A stretch of 24,071 nucleotides of DNA from JAJYQH01 sp036261615 (GTDB lineage: Bacteria; Actinomycetota; Actinomycetes; Propionibacteriales; Propionibacteriaceae): the NCBI GenBank assembly GCA_036261615.1, contig DATAKK010000029.1, forward strand, positions 1-24,071. Direction: 5' to 3'. The notes beneath the pieces are model-generated. The model searched no databases, had not been told where the DNA came from, and saw only the letters and a program-made list of their open reading frames with translations. Positions 15,726-23,341 of the stretch are shown in pieces. Position 1 is the first letter of the stretch; each line of letters opens with the position of its first letter. The translations under genes were made by a program, and so were the position numbers.

Positions 15726-16761
15726 CGGCGCGCATCTGCGGGCGATCAGGCGCAGGATGCTCGCGGCCCTGCTCCTGGTGTCGCTCGTATCGCTCGCCGT
15801 CCTCGCCGTCGGCACCGTGGGTCCGCACCTGCTCGCCCGCAGCGGCCGCCACGAGGCGATCGACACGGGGTGGCTGGTGGCCGCCACCGGCGTCGCGGTG
15901 CTGACGGCGATCGTCGCGTCCATGGTTGTGGCGCACCGGCTGCTGGACCCGCTGCGGAAGATCCTCGTCGCGGGTGAGGACTTCTCGTCCGGCAACCACT
16001 CGGCGCGTGTCCCGGACCTCGGCCGACCCGAGCTGGTGCCTCTCGTGGAGAGCCTCAACGCGGCCGCGGCGGCGGTGGAACAGTCCGAACTGCGGCGGCA
16101 GCGGCTGACGGCCGATGTCGCCCATGAATTGCGCACCCCCCTGACCGCGCTGCAGGCCGGCCTCGAGGAACTGCGGGACGGACTGGTGCCGCCGGACGCC
16201 GCCGCCCTCGCCGCCCTGCACGACCAGGCGGTCCGGCTGAGCCGGATCGTCAGCGACCTGTCGGACCTGTCCGCCGCGGAATCCGAGGGCCTGCACCTCG
16301 AACTCCGGCCGGTCGACCTCGGTGCGCTCGCGGAGCGGGCCGTGACGGCCCGGGAGCGGGTGATGTCCGCCGCCGGGTTGACCGTCAGCCGCGAGGTGAG
16401 TCGCGGGGTCGTCGTCCGCGGGGACGCCGACCGCCTCCACCAGGTGGTGGGCAACCTGCTGGCCAACTGCACGGCCTACTGCCGGCCCGGGGACCGGGTC
16501 GACGTGCGCGTGCGGCGCGACGACCGCCGGGGGATCCTCGAAGTCGCGGACACGGGGCCAGGGCTCGACGACATCGAGCTCGCCTCTGCGTTCGACCGCC
16601 GGTGGCGCGGTCGGGACGCCGCGACGACCCCGGGTTCGGGGCTCGGGCTGCCCATCGTCCGGGCGCTGGTGACCGCGCACGGAGGCGAGGTCCGCCTGTC
16701 CTCCACCCCGGGGGCAGGCACCGTCGTGCGCGTCGCCCTCCCCCTCGCCGACGCCGACTGA
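15718..16761 (+). CDS. BaeS/PhoR-like sensor histidine kinase
   Basis: Membrane kinase of 347 residues, partner of the preceding regulator. TM1 about 13-34 and TM2 about 52-72 are separated by only about 17 residues, so there is no folded external sensor domain; it likely senses the membrane itself or works with another protein. A HAMP domain (about 73-125) follows, then the dimerisation box VAHELRTPLTAL with phosphoacceptor His136, the N-box NLLANCTAY, G1 DTGPG and G2 GSGLGLPI. The N-box has Cys-Thr where Asn/Ala is more usual (NLLxNAxxY). The ATG overlaps the regulator stop by 8 nt. A lipoprotein gene 56 nt downstream might be part of the system. Confidence 0.92.
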   Translation: MADGAHLRAIRRRMLAALLLVSLVSLAVLAVGTVGPHLLARSGRHEAIDTGWLVAATGVAVLTAIVASMVVAHRLLDPLRKILVAGEDFSSGNHSARVPDLGRPELVPLVESLNAAAAAVEQSELRRQRLTADVAHELRTPLTALQAGLEELRDGLVPPDAAALAALHDQAVRLSRIVSDLSDLSAAESEGLHLELRPVDLGALAERAVTARERVMSAAGLTVSREVSRGVVVRGDADRLHQVVGNLLANCTAYCRPGDRVDVRVRRDDRRGILEVADTGPGLDDIELASAFDRRWRGRDAATTPGSGLGLPIVRALVTAHGGEVRLSSTPGAGTVVRVALPLADAD

Positions 16762-16817
16762 GCGGTCCTCCTGCGGGCGCCCACGACAGCGGGCGATTCC
16801 GGTGGAACCATGGACGC

Positions 16818-17318
16818 ATGCGGTGCCGTCCGGGGCCCGCTGCCACCCTCGCGGCAGCCGTGCTTCTCACGTCCTGCGCGGGCGGCGTCCCCGCCTCGGC
16901 ACCCGTCGTGAGCGGCACGCCCGCCCCCACCTCGAGTTCTGCCCCCACGCCGCCCACCACCACTCCGCCGGCGTCCGTGTCGCCCACCCCCACCCCGCCG
17001 CCCGTGCTGCCCACGTCGGGCACCGGCCCATACGGATACGTGATGGCCGGGCCGACCTGTCCGGTCGAGAGGCCGGGCCACCCCTGCCCACCACGCCCGG
17101 TCTCGGAGACCGTCGACGCCCGCACGGGGGTCGGGACGACCGTCGCCTCGACCCGCAGCGACGCCCACGGCCGCTTCGCCCTCGACCTCTCCCCCGGCGT
17201 CTACACGCTGGTGGTGCTGACCCCGACGGGGTGGCCGCGCTGCCCGGCCGTCTCCGTCACCGTGCGATCCGCCACCCCCGTGCGGGCCGACATCTCCTGC
17301 GACACCGGACTCCGGTGA
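16818..17318 (+). CDS. Small lipoprotein with Pro/Thr-rich linker and carboxypeptidase-regulatory-like domain
   Basis: Predicted lipoprotein of 166 residues: a signal with lipobox LLTSC (Cys20), a Pro/Ser/Thr-rich spacer (about 26-66), then a compact beta domain with GPTCPVERPGHPCPPRPV, AHGRFALDLSPGVYTLVV and a final Cys, resembling carboxypeptidase-regulatory/transthyretin-type domains seen in many actinobacterial lipoproteins. Four Cys in the mature domain could form disulfides. The Shine-Dalgarno is weak, and an out-of-frame ATG lies 8 nt upstream. Its place right after the two-component pair suggests an accessory or target, but that is only positional. Confidence 0.75.
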   Translation: MRCRPGPAATLAAAVLLTSCAGGVPASAPVVSGTPAPTSSSAPTPPTTTPPASVSPTPTPPPVLPTSGTGPYGYVMAGPTCPVERPGHPCPPRPVSETVDARTGVGTTVASTRSDAHGRFALDLSPGVYTLVVLTPTGWPRCPAVSVTVRSATPVRADISCDTGLR

Positions 17319-17412
17319 GCGCTGACCGGCGCAGCCACCGCGACGTGATGGGATGGAGCGAGCGCCGGCGCGCCGAGGCCCCGGCGTGCGGCTCGACGAG
17401 AGGACCCAGCGG

Positions 17413-19509
17413 GTGAGCGTTTCCCGGATCGACAGCGACCGGCTCGCGGTCGCGATGGATGCCGTCATCCCGGCCGACGACTTCCCCTCGGCCACCCAGG
17501 CGGGAGGGCTTCGCTTCTGGCAGCGGATCACCGAGTCGGAGCGTCCCGAGTGGGCGGAGCGGGTGACCGGGGTGCTCGACCTGCTCGACGCCCGCTCCCA
17601 CGGCAGCTTCGCGACCCTGGATCCCGTGGCGCGGGCTGCCGTCCTCGATGACCTCGCCACCGACCCCGACTATGCGTGGTTCTCGCACGTTGTCAACGCC
17701 GGCTTCTACGCCGACCCGGCCAACGGCGGCAACGACGGCGCCGCCTCCTGGCGGATGCTCGGCTGGGATCCCGCACCTCCGGCCGGCTGGCCCGCCGAGC
17801 CCGTCTGGACGCCGGACCGCGCGCCGATCACCCCTCTCGAGGACATCAGCGGACGCTACGACGCCGTGGTCGTCGGCAGCGGGGCGGGCGGCGGTGTGGC
17901 GGCTTGGGCCTTGGCCCGCGCCGGCCGGTCGGTGCTCCTCGTGGAGCGCGGCGACTACCCCGACACCGGCGACCTCGCCCGCGATCACCTGCGCAACGCG
18001 CGCACCGACAGCGGCCTGGCCGCGAGGACGCTGCGCGCGTCGGCCGAGAACTCGCGCACCCTGGTCGCCGGCGACGAGCTGCTCGTCGTCCCGCCGTGGG
18101 ATCCGCGGTTCGGGGCCAACGCGGACACGTTCGGCGGAGGCACCCGTGTCTACGGGGCTCAGGCCTGGCGGTTCGTGCCCGAGGACTTCGCCATGGCTAC
18201 GACCTACGGAGTCCCCGACGGCAGCGCACTGGCCGACTGGCCCGTCGGCTACGAGGCGATGGAGCCCTTCTACACGCAGGCCGAGTACGAGGTGGGCGTG
18301 TCGGGCTCCGCCGCCGACCATGCCGGCGCGGGCCGCCGGTCGCGCCCGTACCCGATGCCCCCGATGCCGCTGACCGCCCCGGCCCGGCGGCTGCTCGACG
18401 CGGCACAGGGGTTGGGCTGGTCGACCGTCGACGTGCCGCTGGCGATCAACTCCATGCCGTACAACGGGCGGGGGGCCTGCGTCCGCTGTCGGCAGTGCGT
18501 CGGGTTCGCCTGCCCGGTGGAGGCCAAGAACGGCTCGGCGAACACCCTCATCGCCCGGGCGGCCGCCACCGGTAATCTCACCGTCCTGGTCGGCGTCCGG
18601 GCGACCCGGATCACCACGGATGCCCGCGGCCGCGTCACCGGCGTCGAGCTCGCGACCGAGGACGAGCGGACCAGCCGTCACCGCACGGTGCTCGCGGAGG
18701 ACGTCGTCGTCTCGGCCGGGGCGGTCGAGTCGGCCCGGCTGCTGCTCGCGAGCCCGAGCGACCGGGAGCCGAACGGGCTCGGCAACGCGCACGACCAGGT
18801 CGGACGCCACCTCCAGGGCCACCTGTACGCCGGTGCCCTCGGGATCTTCGACGAGGTGGTCGACGACCTCGTCGGGCCCGGACCGGCGATCTCCACCCAC
18901 GAGTTCCGCCACCACAATCCCGGTGTGACGGGGGGCGGGATGCTCGCCAACGAGTTCGTCCCCACCCCGCTGAGCACCTACGGGTACCTGCGGGCCGCCG
19001 GTCTGATCCCTCCCCACGGGCTCGCGGCCAAGCAGGGAATGCGCCGCCTGCTGCCGCGGATGCAGCGGGTCGTCGGCCCGGTGCAGGAGATGACCTCCTC
19101 CGACTCCCGGGTCCGGCTCGACCGCACGCGGGTCGACGGTCTCGGCGTCCCCGTCGCCCGGCTGAGCGGCGGCGCCCATCCGAACGACCTGGCAGTGCAG
19201 CGGTTGCTGGGTGAACGGGCCGCGGACTGGCTCCGGGCCGCCGGGGCGTCCACGGTCATCCCCTACGGTGCGAGCTCCCCGGCCACGGTGAGCGCCGGCC
19301 AGCACCAGGCGGGCACCTGCCGAATGGGTACCGACCCGGGCGCTTCGGTGACCGACCCCGAGGGACGCGTCTGGGGTCACCCCAACCTGCGCGTCGCCGA
19401 CGGCTCGCTCAACGTGACCAACGGTGGCGTCAACCCCGTGCTCACCATCTTCGCCAACGCCTTCCGGATCATGCACGGCTGGGTCGGGTCGGGCACCGGG
19501 TACGTGTGA
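17413..19509 (+). CDS. GMC-family FAD oxidoreductase fused to a gluconate-2-dehydrogenase subunit 3-like domain
   Basis: Flavoprotein dehydrogenase of 698 residues. The N-terminal about 135 residues (SRIDSDRLAVAMDAVIPADD, then FW and W-rich segments) resemble gluconate 2-dehydrogenase subunit 3, normally a separate protein. The FAD-binding motif GSGAGGG follows (155-161) with LLVERG (175-180), and a GMC C-terminal domain with HQAGTCRMG (His631) and NPVLTIF (Asn674), the usual catalytic pair. A Cys cluster C356-x2-C359-x2-C362-x4-C367 could hold an Fe-S centre or disulfides. No Tat or Sec signal is seen. I favour GTG 17413, with AGAGGA 8 nt upstream, over ATG 17353. The substrate is probably a sugar, sugar acid or alcohol; which one is unknown. 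It stands alone, without a cytochrome partner nearby. Confidence 0.88.
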   Translation: MSVSRIDSDRLAVAMDAVIPADDFPSATQAGGLRFWQRITESERPEWAERVTGVLDLLDARSHGSFATLDPVARAAVLDDLATDPDYAWFSHVVNAGFYADPANGGNDGAASWRMLGWDPAPPAGWPAEPVWTPDRAPITPLEDISGRYDAVVVGSGAGGGVAAWALARAGRSVLLVERGDYPDTGDLARDHLRNARTDSGLAARTLRASAENSRTLVAGDELLVVPPWDPRFGANADTFGGGTRVYGAQAWRFVPEDFAMATTYGVPDGSALADWPVGYEAMEPFYTQAEYEVGVSGSAADHAGAGRRSRPYPMPPMPLTAPARRLLDAAQGLGWSTVDVPLAINSMPYNGRGACVRCRQCVGFACPVEAKNGSANTLIARAAATGNLTVLVGVRATRITTDARGRVTGVELATEDERTSRHRTVLAEDVVVSAGAVESARLLLASPSDREPNGLGNAHDQVGRHLQGHLYAGALGIFDEVVDDLVGPGPAISTHEFRHHNPGVTGGGMLANEFVPTPLSTYGYLRAAGLIPPHGLAAKQGMRRLLPRMQRVVGPVQEMTSSDSRVRLDRTRVDGLGVPVARLSGGAHPNDLAVQRLLGERAADWLRAAGASTVIPYGASSPATVSAGQHQAGTCRMGTDPGASVTDPEGRVWGHPNLRVADGSLNVTNGGVNPVLTIFANAFRIMHGWVGSGTGYV

Positions 19510-19541
19510 CAGGACCGGGGGCGGCCCGTCCGAAGATTCGC

Positions 19542-19558
19542 CCCTCGTGACACGAGGG
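19542..19558 (+). terminator. Possible hairpin terminator after the GMC oxidoreductase
   Basis: CCCTCGT (19542-19548) pairs with ACGAGGG (19552-19558) around a 3-nt loop, 32 nt after the GMC stop. A second small hairpin (GGGCGA/TCGCCC, 19719-19734, followed by TTGT) lies later in the same 284-nt gap. Neither has a strong T-run. I see no gene in 19510-19793. Confidence 0.4.
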
Positions 19559-19793
19559 CCCGTGCGACTCGGAGGGTCAGGAGAGGCGGATCCTCCCGGT
19601 GACGGACACGGGTGGCTGGCGATGTCGACGCTCCGGCTGGCGAATTCTGCTCCGGAGGCGTCGAGAACGCCGGCAACAGCAGAGATCACCGGCCGCTCAG
19701 CCGGACGCCGGAGACCGGGGGCGACGGGTCGCCCTTGTCACCAGCAGCCCGGGGCTCGACACTGGGCCAAGGAGACGACCCGGGGAGGACCGC

Positions 19794-20666
19794 ATGACGA
19801 CGCACACGCTCACACTGGCCGATGCGGACGTCGTCTATGACGTCCATGGGCCGCTCCCCACAGCCGACGGTCGCGCGCCACTGGTGATGATCGGCCAACC
19901 GATGGACGCCGGCGGCTTCCTGACCCTGGCGTCGTACTTCCCCGACCGGACGGTGGTGACCTACGACCCCCGGGGCCTGGGACGCAGCACCCGGCATGAC
20001 GGGCGCGTCGACAACGACCCGCTGGTCCAGGCGGGAGACGTGCACTCGCTCATCGAGGCGCTGGGCACCGGTGCCGTGGAGATGTTCGCGAGCAGCGGAG
20101 GCGCGGTCACAGCGCTCGCCCTGGTCGCGGGCCACCCGCACGACGTGAGCAGTCTCGTGGCCCACGAGCCGCCCCTCATCACGGTGCTTCCCGACGCAGC
20201 AGCCGCCCAGCGTGCCCTTGCGGCCGTCCGGGACGCCTACGAGGCGGGAGGGCGGTTCGCCGGGATGGCGGCGTTCATCGCCATGACGTCGTGGCGCGGC
20301 GAGTTCACGCCCGCCTACTTCGACCAGCCGTCTCCGGACCCCGCCGCTTTCGGGATGCCCCGCGACGACGACGGCTCGCGCGACGACCCCCTGCTCTCCG
20401 ACCGCTCATGGGCGGTGACGAGCTATCGACCCGACCTCGACGCCCTGGCGGCCGCACCCACCCGGGTCGTGATCGCCGTCGGCGAGGAGTCGCTCGACGT
20501 GTTCACCGGCCGGACCTCGCTGGCCACCGCTCATCTCCTCGGACAGGAACCGGCCGTCTTCCCCAGCCATCACGGGGGCTTCGTCGGAGGCGAATCGGGT
20601 TACGCGGGCAAGCCCGAGCAGTTCGCGCACAGGCTCCGCGAGGTGCTCGACCAGCCCTCGAGGTAG
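19794..20666 (+). CDS. Alpha/beta hydrolase
   Basis: Cytoplasmic alpha/beta-hydrolase-fold protein of 290 residues, unlike the one at 5149 in detail. Seen: a GQPMDAGGF oxyanion-side loop (34-42), YDPRGLGRS (57-65), nucleophile elbow ASSGG with Ser101 (a variant of GxSxG with Ala first), and FPSHHGGF near 256-263 supplying the His. The acidic residue is less clear; Glu or Asp in VGEESLDVF is likely. Substrate unknown. GGGGAGGA lies about 5 nt before the ATG, which decides the start; the upstream open frame to 19599 is Arg-rich and non-coding in look. It converges on the VOC gene with 10 nt between. Confidence 0.85.
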   Translation: MTTHTLTLADADVVYDVHGPLPTADGRAPLVMIGQPMDAGGFLTLASYFPDRTVVTYDPRGLGRSTRHDGRVDNDPLVQAGDVHSLIEALGTGAVEMFASSGGAVTALALVAGHPHDVSSLVAHEPPLITVLPDAAAAQRALAAVRDAYEAGGRFAGMAAFIAMTSWRGEFTPAYFDQPSPDPAAFGMPRDDDGSRDDPLLSDRSWAVTSYRPDLDALAAAPTRVVIAVGEESLDVFTGRTSLATAHLLGQEPAVFPSHHGGFVGGESGYAGKPEQFAHRLREVLDQPSR

Positions 20667-20676
20667 GGCGAGCGCG

Positions 20677-21087
20677 TCAGCGGATCTCCTGGACCCGGAT
20701 CTGGTTGCCGGCCGGGTCGCGGAAGGCGCAGTCGCGCAGTCCGTAGGGCTGCTGGGTGGGCTCCTGGATGATGTCGGCGTCCGCGGCCTGCACCTTCTCG
20801 AAGACCTCGTCGAGGTTGGGGGTGGCCAGCAGGACCCAGCCGTAGGTGCCCTTCGCCATCATCTCGGAGATCGTGCGCCGCTCGTCGTCAGTGATGCCCG
20901 GGTCGAGGGCGGGCGGGGCGAGCAGAATCGCGGTGTCCGGCTGGCCCGCGGGCCCGACCGTGATCCACCGCATCGTGCCGCCGCCCACGTCCTGGCGGAC
21001 CTCGAAGCCCAGCACGTCGCGATAGAAGGCCACCGACGCGTCCGGATCGACGTGAGGCAGTGCACTGGCATGAATCGTGAGTTCCAT
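20677..21087 (-). CDS. VOC (glyoxalase/bleomycin-resistance/dioxygenase) family protein
   Basis: A 136-residue vicinal-oxygen-chelate protein with two beta-alpha-beta-beta-beta modules: HASALPHVDPDASVAFYRDV then LGFEVRQ in the first, and DEVFEKVQAADADIIQEP, FRDPAGNQIRVQEI in the second. The length is right for a one-domain dimeric member. Known members detoxify methylglyoxal, bind antibiotics or are dioxygenases; the reaction here cannot be told. It is the second gene of an AraC-VOC operon, 10 nt after the AraC stop, a common pairing in actinobacteria in which the regulator controls the VOC gene. The ATG at 21087 has only a weak AGG upstream. Confidence 0.88.
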   Translation of the reverse strand: MELTIHASALPHVDPDASVAFYRDVLGFEVRQDVGGGTMRWITVGPAGQPDTAILLAPPALDPGITDDERRTISEMMAKGTYGWVLLATPNLDEVFEKVQAADADIIQEPTQQPYGLRDCAFRDPAGNQIRVQEIR

Positions 21088-21097
21088 GCGCCTCACG

Positions 21098-21541
21098 CTA
21101 GGACGCGCTGACGAGGAGCGCTTCTCGATTCCTGACCGGTCTGCCGACCTGCTTGGCGATGCACGGCAGCATGCCCTCGGTGACATCCGCGCCCCGGTCC
21201 CGGTACACGCTGGGCGGGACGCCGACCAGCTCACTGAAGCGGGTGCTGAAGGTGCCCAGCGACGAGAAGCCGACCTCGAAGCACACGTCGGTGACGCGGA
21301 GTTCGCCGATGCGCAGCAGCGCCATCGCGCGCTCGATGCGGCGGGTCATGAGGTACTGGTACACCGACTCCCCGTACGCCGCGCGGAACTGCCGGCTCAG
21401 ATGGCCGGCGGACATGTTGACCGAGCGGGCGAGGGCCTCGACATCAAGCGGACGGGAGAACTCCCGGTCGATCCGGTCGCGCAGCCGCCTCAGCAGCGCG
21501 AGGTCGCGCAGGCGGGCGTCCGCACTCGTTCTGCTGGTCAC
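21098..21541 (-). CDS. AraC-family transcriptional regulator (short, HTH-only)
   Basis: DNA-binding protein of about 147 residues that consists almost only of the AraC two-HTH domain: LDVEALARSVNMSAGHLSRQ (first HTH) and IGELRVTDVCFEVGFSSLGTFSTRF (second HTH, split here by function), ending GVPPSVYRDRG. It lacks a separate ligand-binding domain. Start uncertain: I choose GTG 21541 (GTG 21547 is equally possible) because related short regulators begin just before the ADARLRDLALLRR segment. An ATG at 21607 would leave only 16 nt to the divergent phospholipase gene. No clear Shine-Dalgarno is seen for any. It probably controls the VOC gene downstream and perhaps itself. Confidence 0.85.
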   Translation of the reverse strand: MTSRTSADARLRDLALLRRLRDRIDREFSRPLDVEALARSVNMSAGHLSRQFRAAYGESVYQYLMTRRIERAMALLRIGELRVTDVCFEVGFSSLGTFSTRFSELVGVPPSVYRDRGADVTEGMLPCIAKQVGRPVRNREALLVSAS

Positions 21542-21544
21542 GCT

Positions 21545-21554
21545 CACGATCGTG
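21545..21554. promoter_or_regulatory. 10-bp palindrome CACGATCGTG at the AraC/phospholipase divergent gap
   Basis: CACGATCGTG is a perfect palindrome just upstream of the preferred AraC start, within the short gap to the divergent phospholipase gene. It could be an autoregulatory operator. It is short enough to occur by chance, so confidence is low. Confidence 0.25.
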
Positions 21555-21623
21555 GCAGAGGTGCGGGGAGCTGTCGAGCGGTCGCCGAGGGCGTCCGGGC
21601 GCGTCATGCGGCAGGATCGGGGC

Positions 21624-23204
21624 ATGGTCGAACCCGCCGACTGGCTGCTCACCCGCTCCGAGCGGGCCAACCCGCTCACCAGCATCGACGACCGCCACGG
21701 TGACGATCGGGCCTGGTCGGGGGGCAACCTCGTCCGCCCGCTCATCCACGGCGGCACCTACTTCCCGGCGCTGTACGACGCCCTCGAGGCGACCGGCCCC
21801 GGCGACCTCGTGCTGTTCACCGACTGGCAGGGCGACGCCGACGAGCGGCTCACCGGTGAACCCGGGAGCGAGATCGTCGAGGTCGTGTCACGGGCGGACC
21901 GGCGCGGCGTCGTCGTCCGCGGGCTGGTGTGGCGGTCGCACCTCGATCAGACCGGGTTCTTCGCCACCGAGAACCGCCACCTCGGCGAGCAGCTGCAGAA
22001 GCGCGGCGCGGAGGTCCTCCTCGACATGCGGGTGCGCGCGGGCGGGTCGCACCACCAGAAGTTCGTCGTCATCCGTCACCGCGACGACCCCACCCGCGAC
22101 GTCGCCTTCGTCGGCGGCATCGACCTCGCCCACAACCGCAGGGACGACGCCGACCACGGGGGCGACCCGCAACCGCAACCGCTCACGAAGGAGTACGGCC
22201 CGCACCCGCCATGGCACGACGTGCAGGTGTCGATCCAGGGCCCGGCCGTGTACGACGTGGAGACCGTCTTCCGGGAGCGGTGGAACGACCCCGCGCCGCT
22301 CTCTCAGGCTCCCTGGCGGCGAGCGATCGACAAGCTGCGCGGTCTCGACAGCGTGGCCAAGCCCCTGCCCGAGCAGTGGCCACCCCCTCCGGACGCCGGC
22401 ACCCACACCGTCCAGCTGCTGAGGACCTACCCCGACCTCACGCGTGGGCGCGACTATCCCTTCGCGCGGGGCGGCGAGCGCAGCGTCGCCAACGGCTACC
22501 AGAAGGCCGTGCGCCGGGCCGAGCGGATCGCCTACGTCGAGGACCAGTACTTCTGGGGTCCCGACATCGGCCGGATCTTCGCGGAGCAACTCCGGACGCA
22601 ACCGGAGTTCCGACTCGTCGTGGTGATCCCGCAGGTGCCCGACCTCGACGGCGTCAACCGGGTGCCGCAACTGCTGGGACGGCTGCGCTCGATGGAACCG
22701 GTGTTCCGGGCCGCCCCCGACCGGGTGGCGGTCTACGGCCTGGAGAACCATCAGGGCGTTCCCGTGTACGTGCACGCCAAGGTCTGCCTGCTCGACGACA
22801 CGTGGGCCGCGACCGGCTCGGACAACCTCAGCCGGCGGTCGTGGACGCACGACTCCGAGCTCACCGCGGTCGTGCTCGGCGAGGCGTACACCCGCGACCT
22901 GCGCTTGACCCTGGCCGCCGAACACCTCGACCGGCTGCCGCAGGTGGCGGCGTCCGGGCTGCAGGAGGCGATGAGCGACTGCATCGACCCCGCGCAGATG
23001 TTCGACGTGTTCGCCGCCCACGCCGCGGCCCTCGACGCCTGGCACACGGGCGGCGGGCGCGGCCCGAGGCCACCGGGCCGGCTCCGCCGGGTGCCCATCC
23101 CCCGGCTCACACCGTTCCAGCGGCGGTGGGCGGCGCCGCTTCTCGACGAGGTTCACGACCCGGACGGACGACCGGGCCCGCTGCAGGGGACCCACCGCTA
23201 CTGA
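21624..23204 (+). CDS. Phospholipase D-family protein (two HKD motifs)
   Basis: Predicted phosphodiesterase/transphosphatidylase of 526 residues without a signal peptide. The first catalytic motif is HHQKFVVI (143-150), followed by VAFVGGIDLAHNR. The second is VHAKVCLLDD (His384, Lys386, Asp391) followed by ATGSDNLSRRSW. In the first motif the position of the usual Asp is Arg151, with Asp154/155 shortly after in a small insertion; this occurs in related long actinobacterial PLDs. GPAVYDVETVFRERWND between the motifs is also typical of long phospholipase D enzymes. It probably acts on phospholipids at the membrane's inner face; the substrate is unproven. AGGA lies about 8 nt before the ATG at 21624; the frame opens far upstream but that part overlaps the AraC gene antisense. 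Confidence 0.88.
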   Translation: MVEPADWLLTRSERANPLTSIDDRHGDDRAWSGGNLVRPLIHGGTYFPALYDALEATGPGDLVLFTDWQGDADERLTGEPGSEIVEVVSRADRRGVVVRGLVWRSHLDQTGFFATENRHLGEQLQKRGAEVLLDMRVRAGGSHHQKFVVIRHRDDPTRDVAFVGGIDLAHNRRDDADHGGDPQPQPLTKEYGPHPPWHDVQVSIQGPAVYDVETVFRERWNDPAPLSQAPWRRAIDKLRGLDSVAKPLPEQWPPPPDAGTHTVQLLRTYPDLTRGRDYPFARGGERSVANGYQKAVRRAERIAYVEDQYFWGPDIGRIFAEQLRTQPEFRLVVVIPQVPDLDGVNRVPQLLGRLRSMEPVFRAAPDRVAVYGLENHQGVPVYVHAKVCLLDDTWAATGSDNLSRRSWTHDSELTAVVLGEAYTRDLRLTLAAEHLDRLPQVAASGLQEAMSDCIDPAQMFDVFAAHAAALDAWHTGGGRGPRPPGRLRRVPIPRLTPFQRRWAAPLLDEVHDPDGRPGPLQGTHRY

Positions 23205-23306
23205 CGGCCCCGGCGTCCTCCCCCACGAAGCCCAGCGGAGCGAGGCGGCCCCACCCCGGAGGGCTGGATCGCTCGCGCCGCGCCGCCTGGACGCCGGCAG
23301 CGGGGC

Positions 23307-23335
23307 TTGCCCCGGCCCCGGTCGCCCTCTAGTAA
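23307..23335 (+). promoter_or_regulatory. Possible promoter of the SDR gene
   Basis: TTGCCC (23307-23312) and TAGTAA (23330-23335) are 17 nt apart, and the second sits at -12 to -7 of the SDR ATG, which would fit a leaderless or very short-leader transcript. Matches to consensus are partial. A small CGGGGC/GCCCCG hairpin overlaps the first element and might instead help end the phospholipase transcript. Confidence 0.25.
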
Positions 23336-23341
23336 GGGCCC

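Noticed and set aside
17257..19689. Minus-strand open frame of 810 codons opposite the GMC oxidoreductase
   Set aside because: It spans the lipoprotein end, the GMC gene and the following gap, and has no recognisable domain; a high-GC shadow.
19612..19797. 61-codon plus-strand frame whose TGA overlaps the hydrolase ATG (ATGA)
   Set aside because: GTG start without a ribosome binding site, no hydrophobic or domain features, mixed third-base use; the overlap may be chance.
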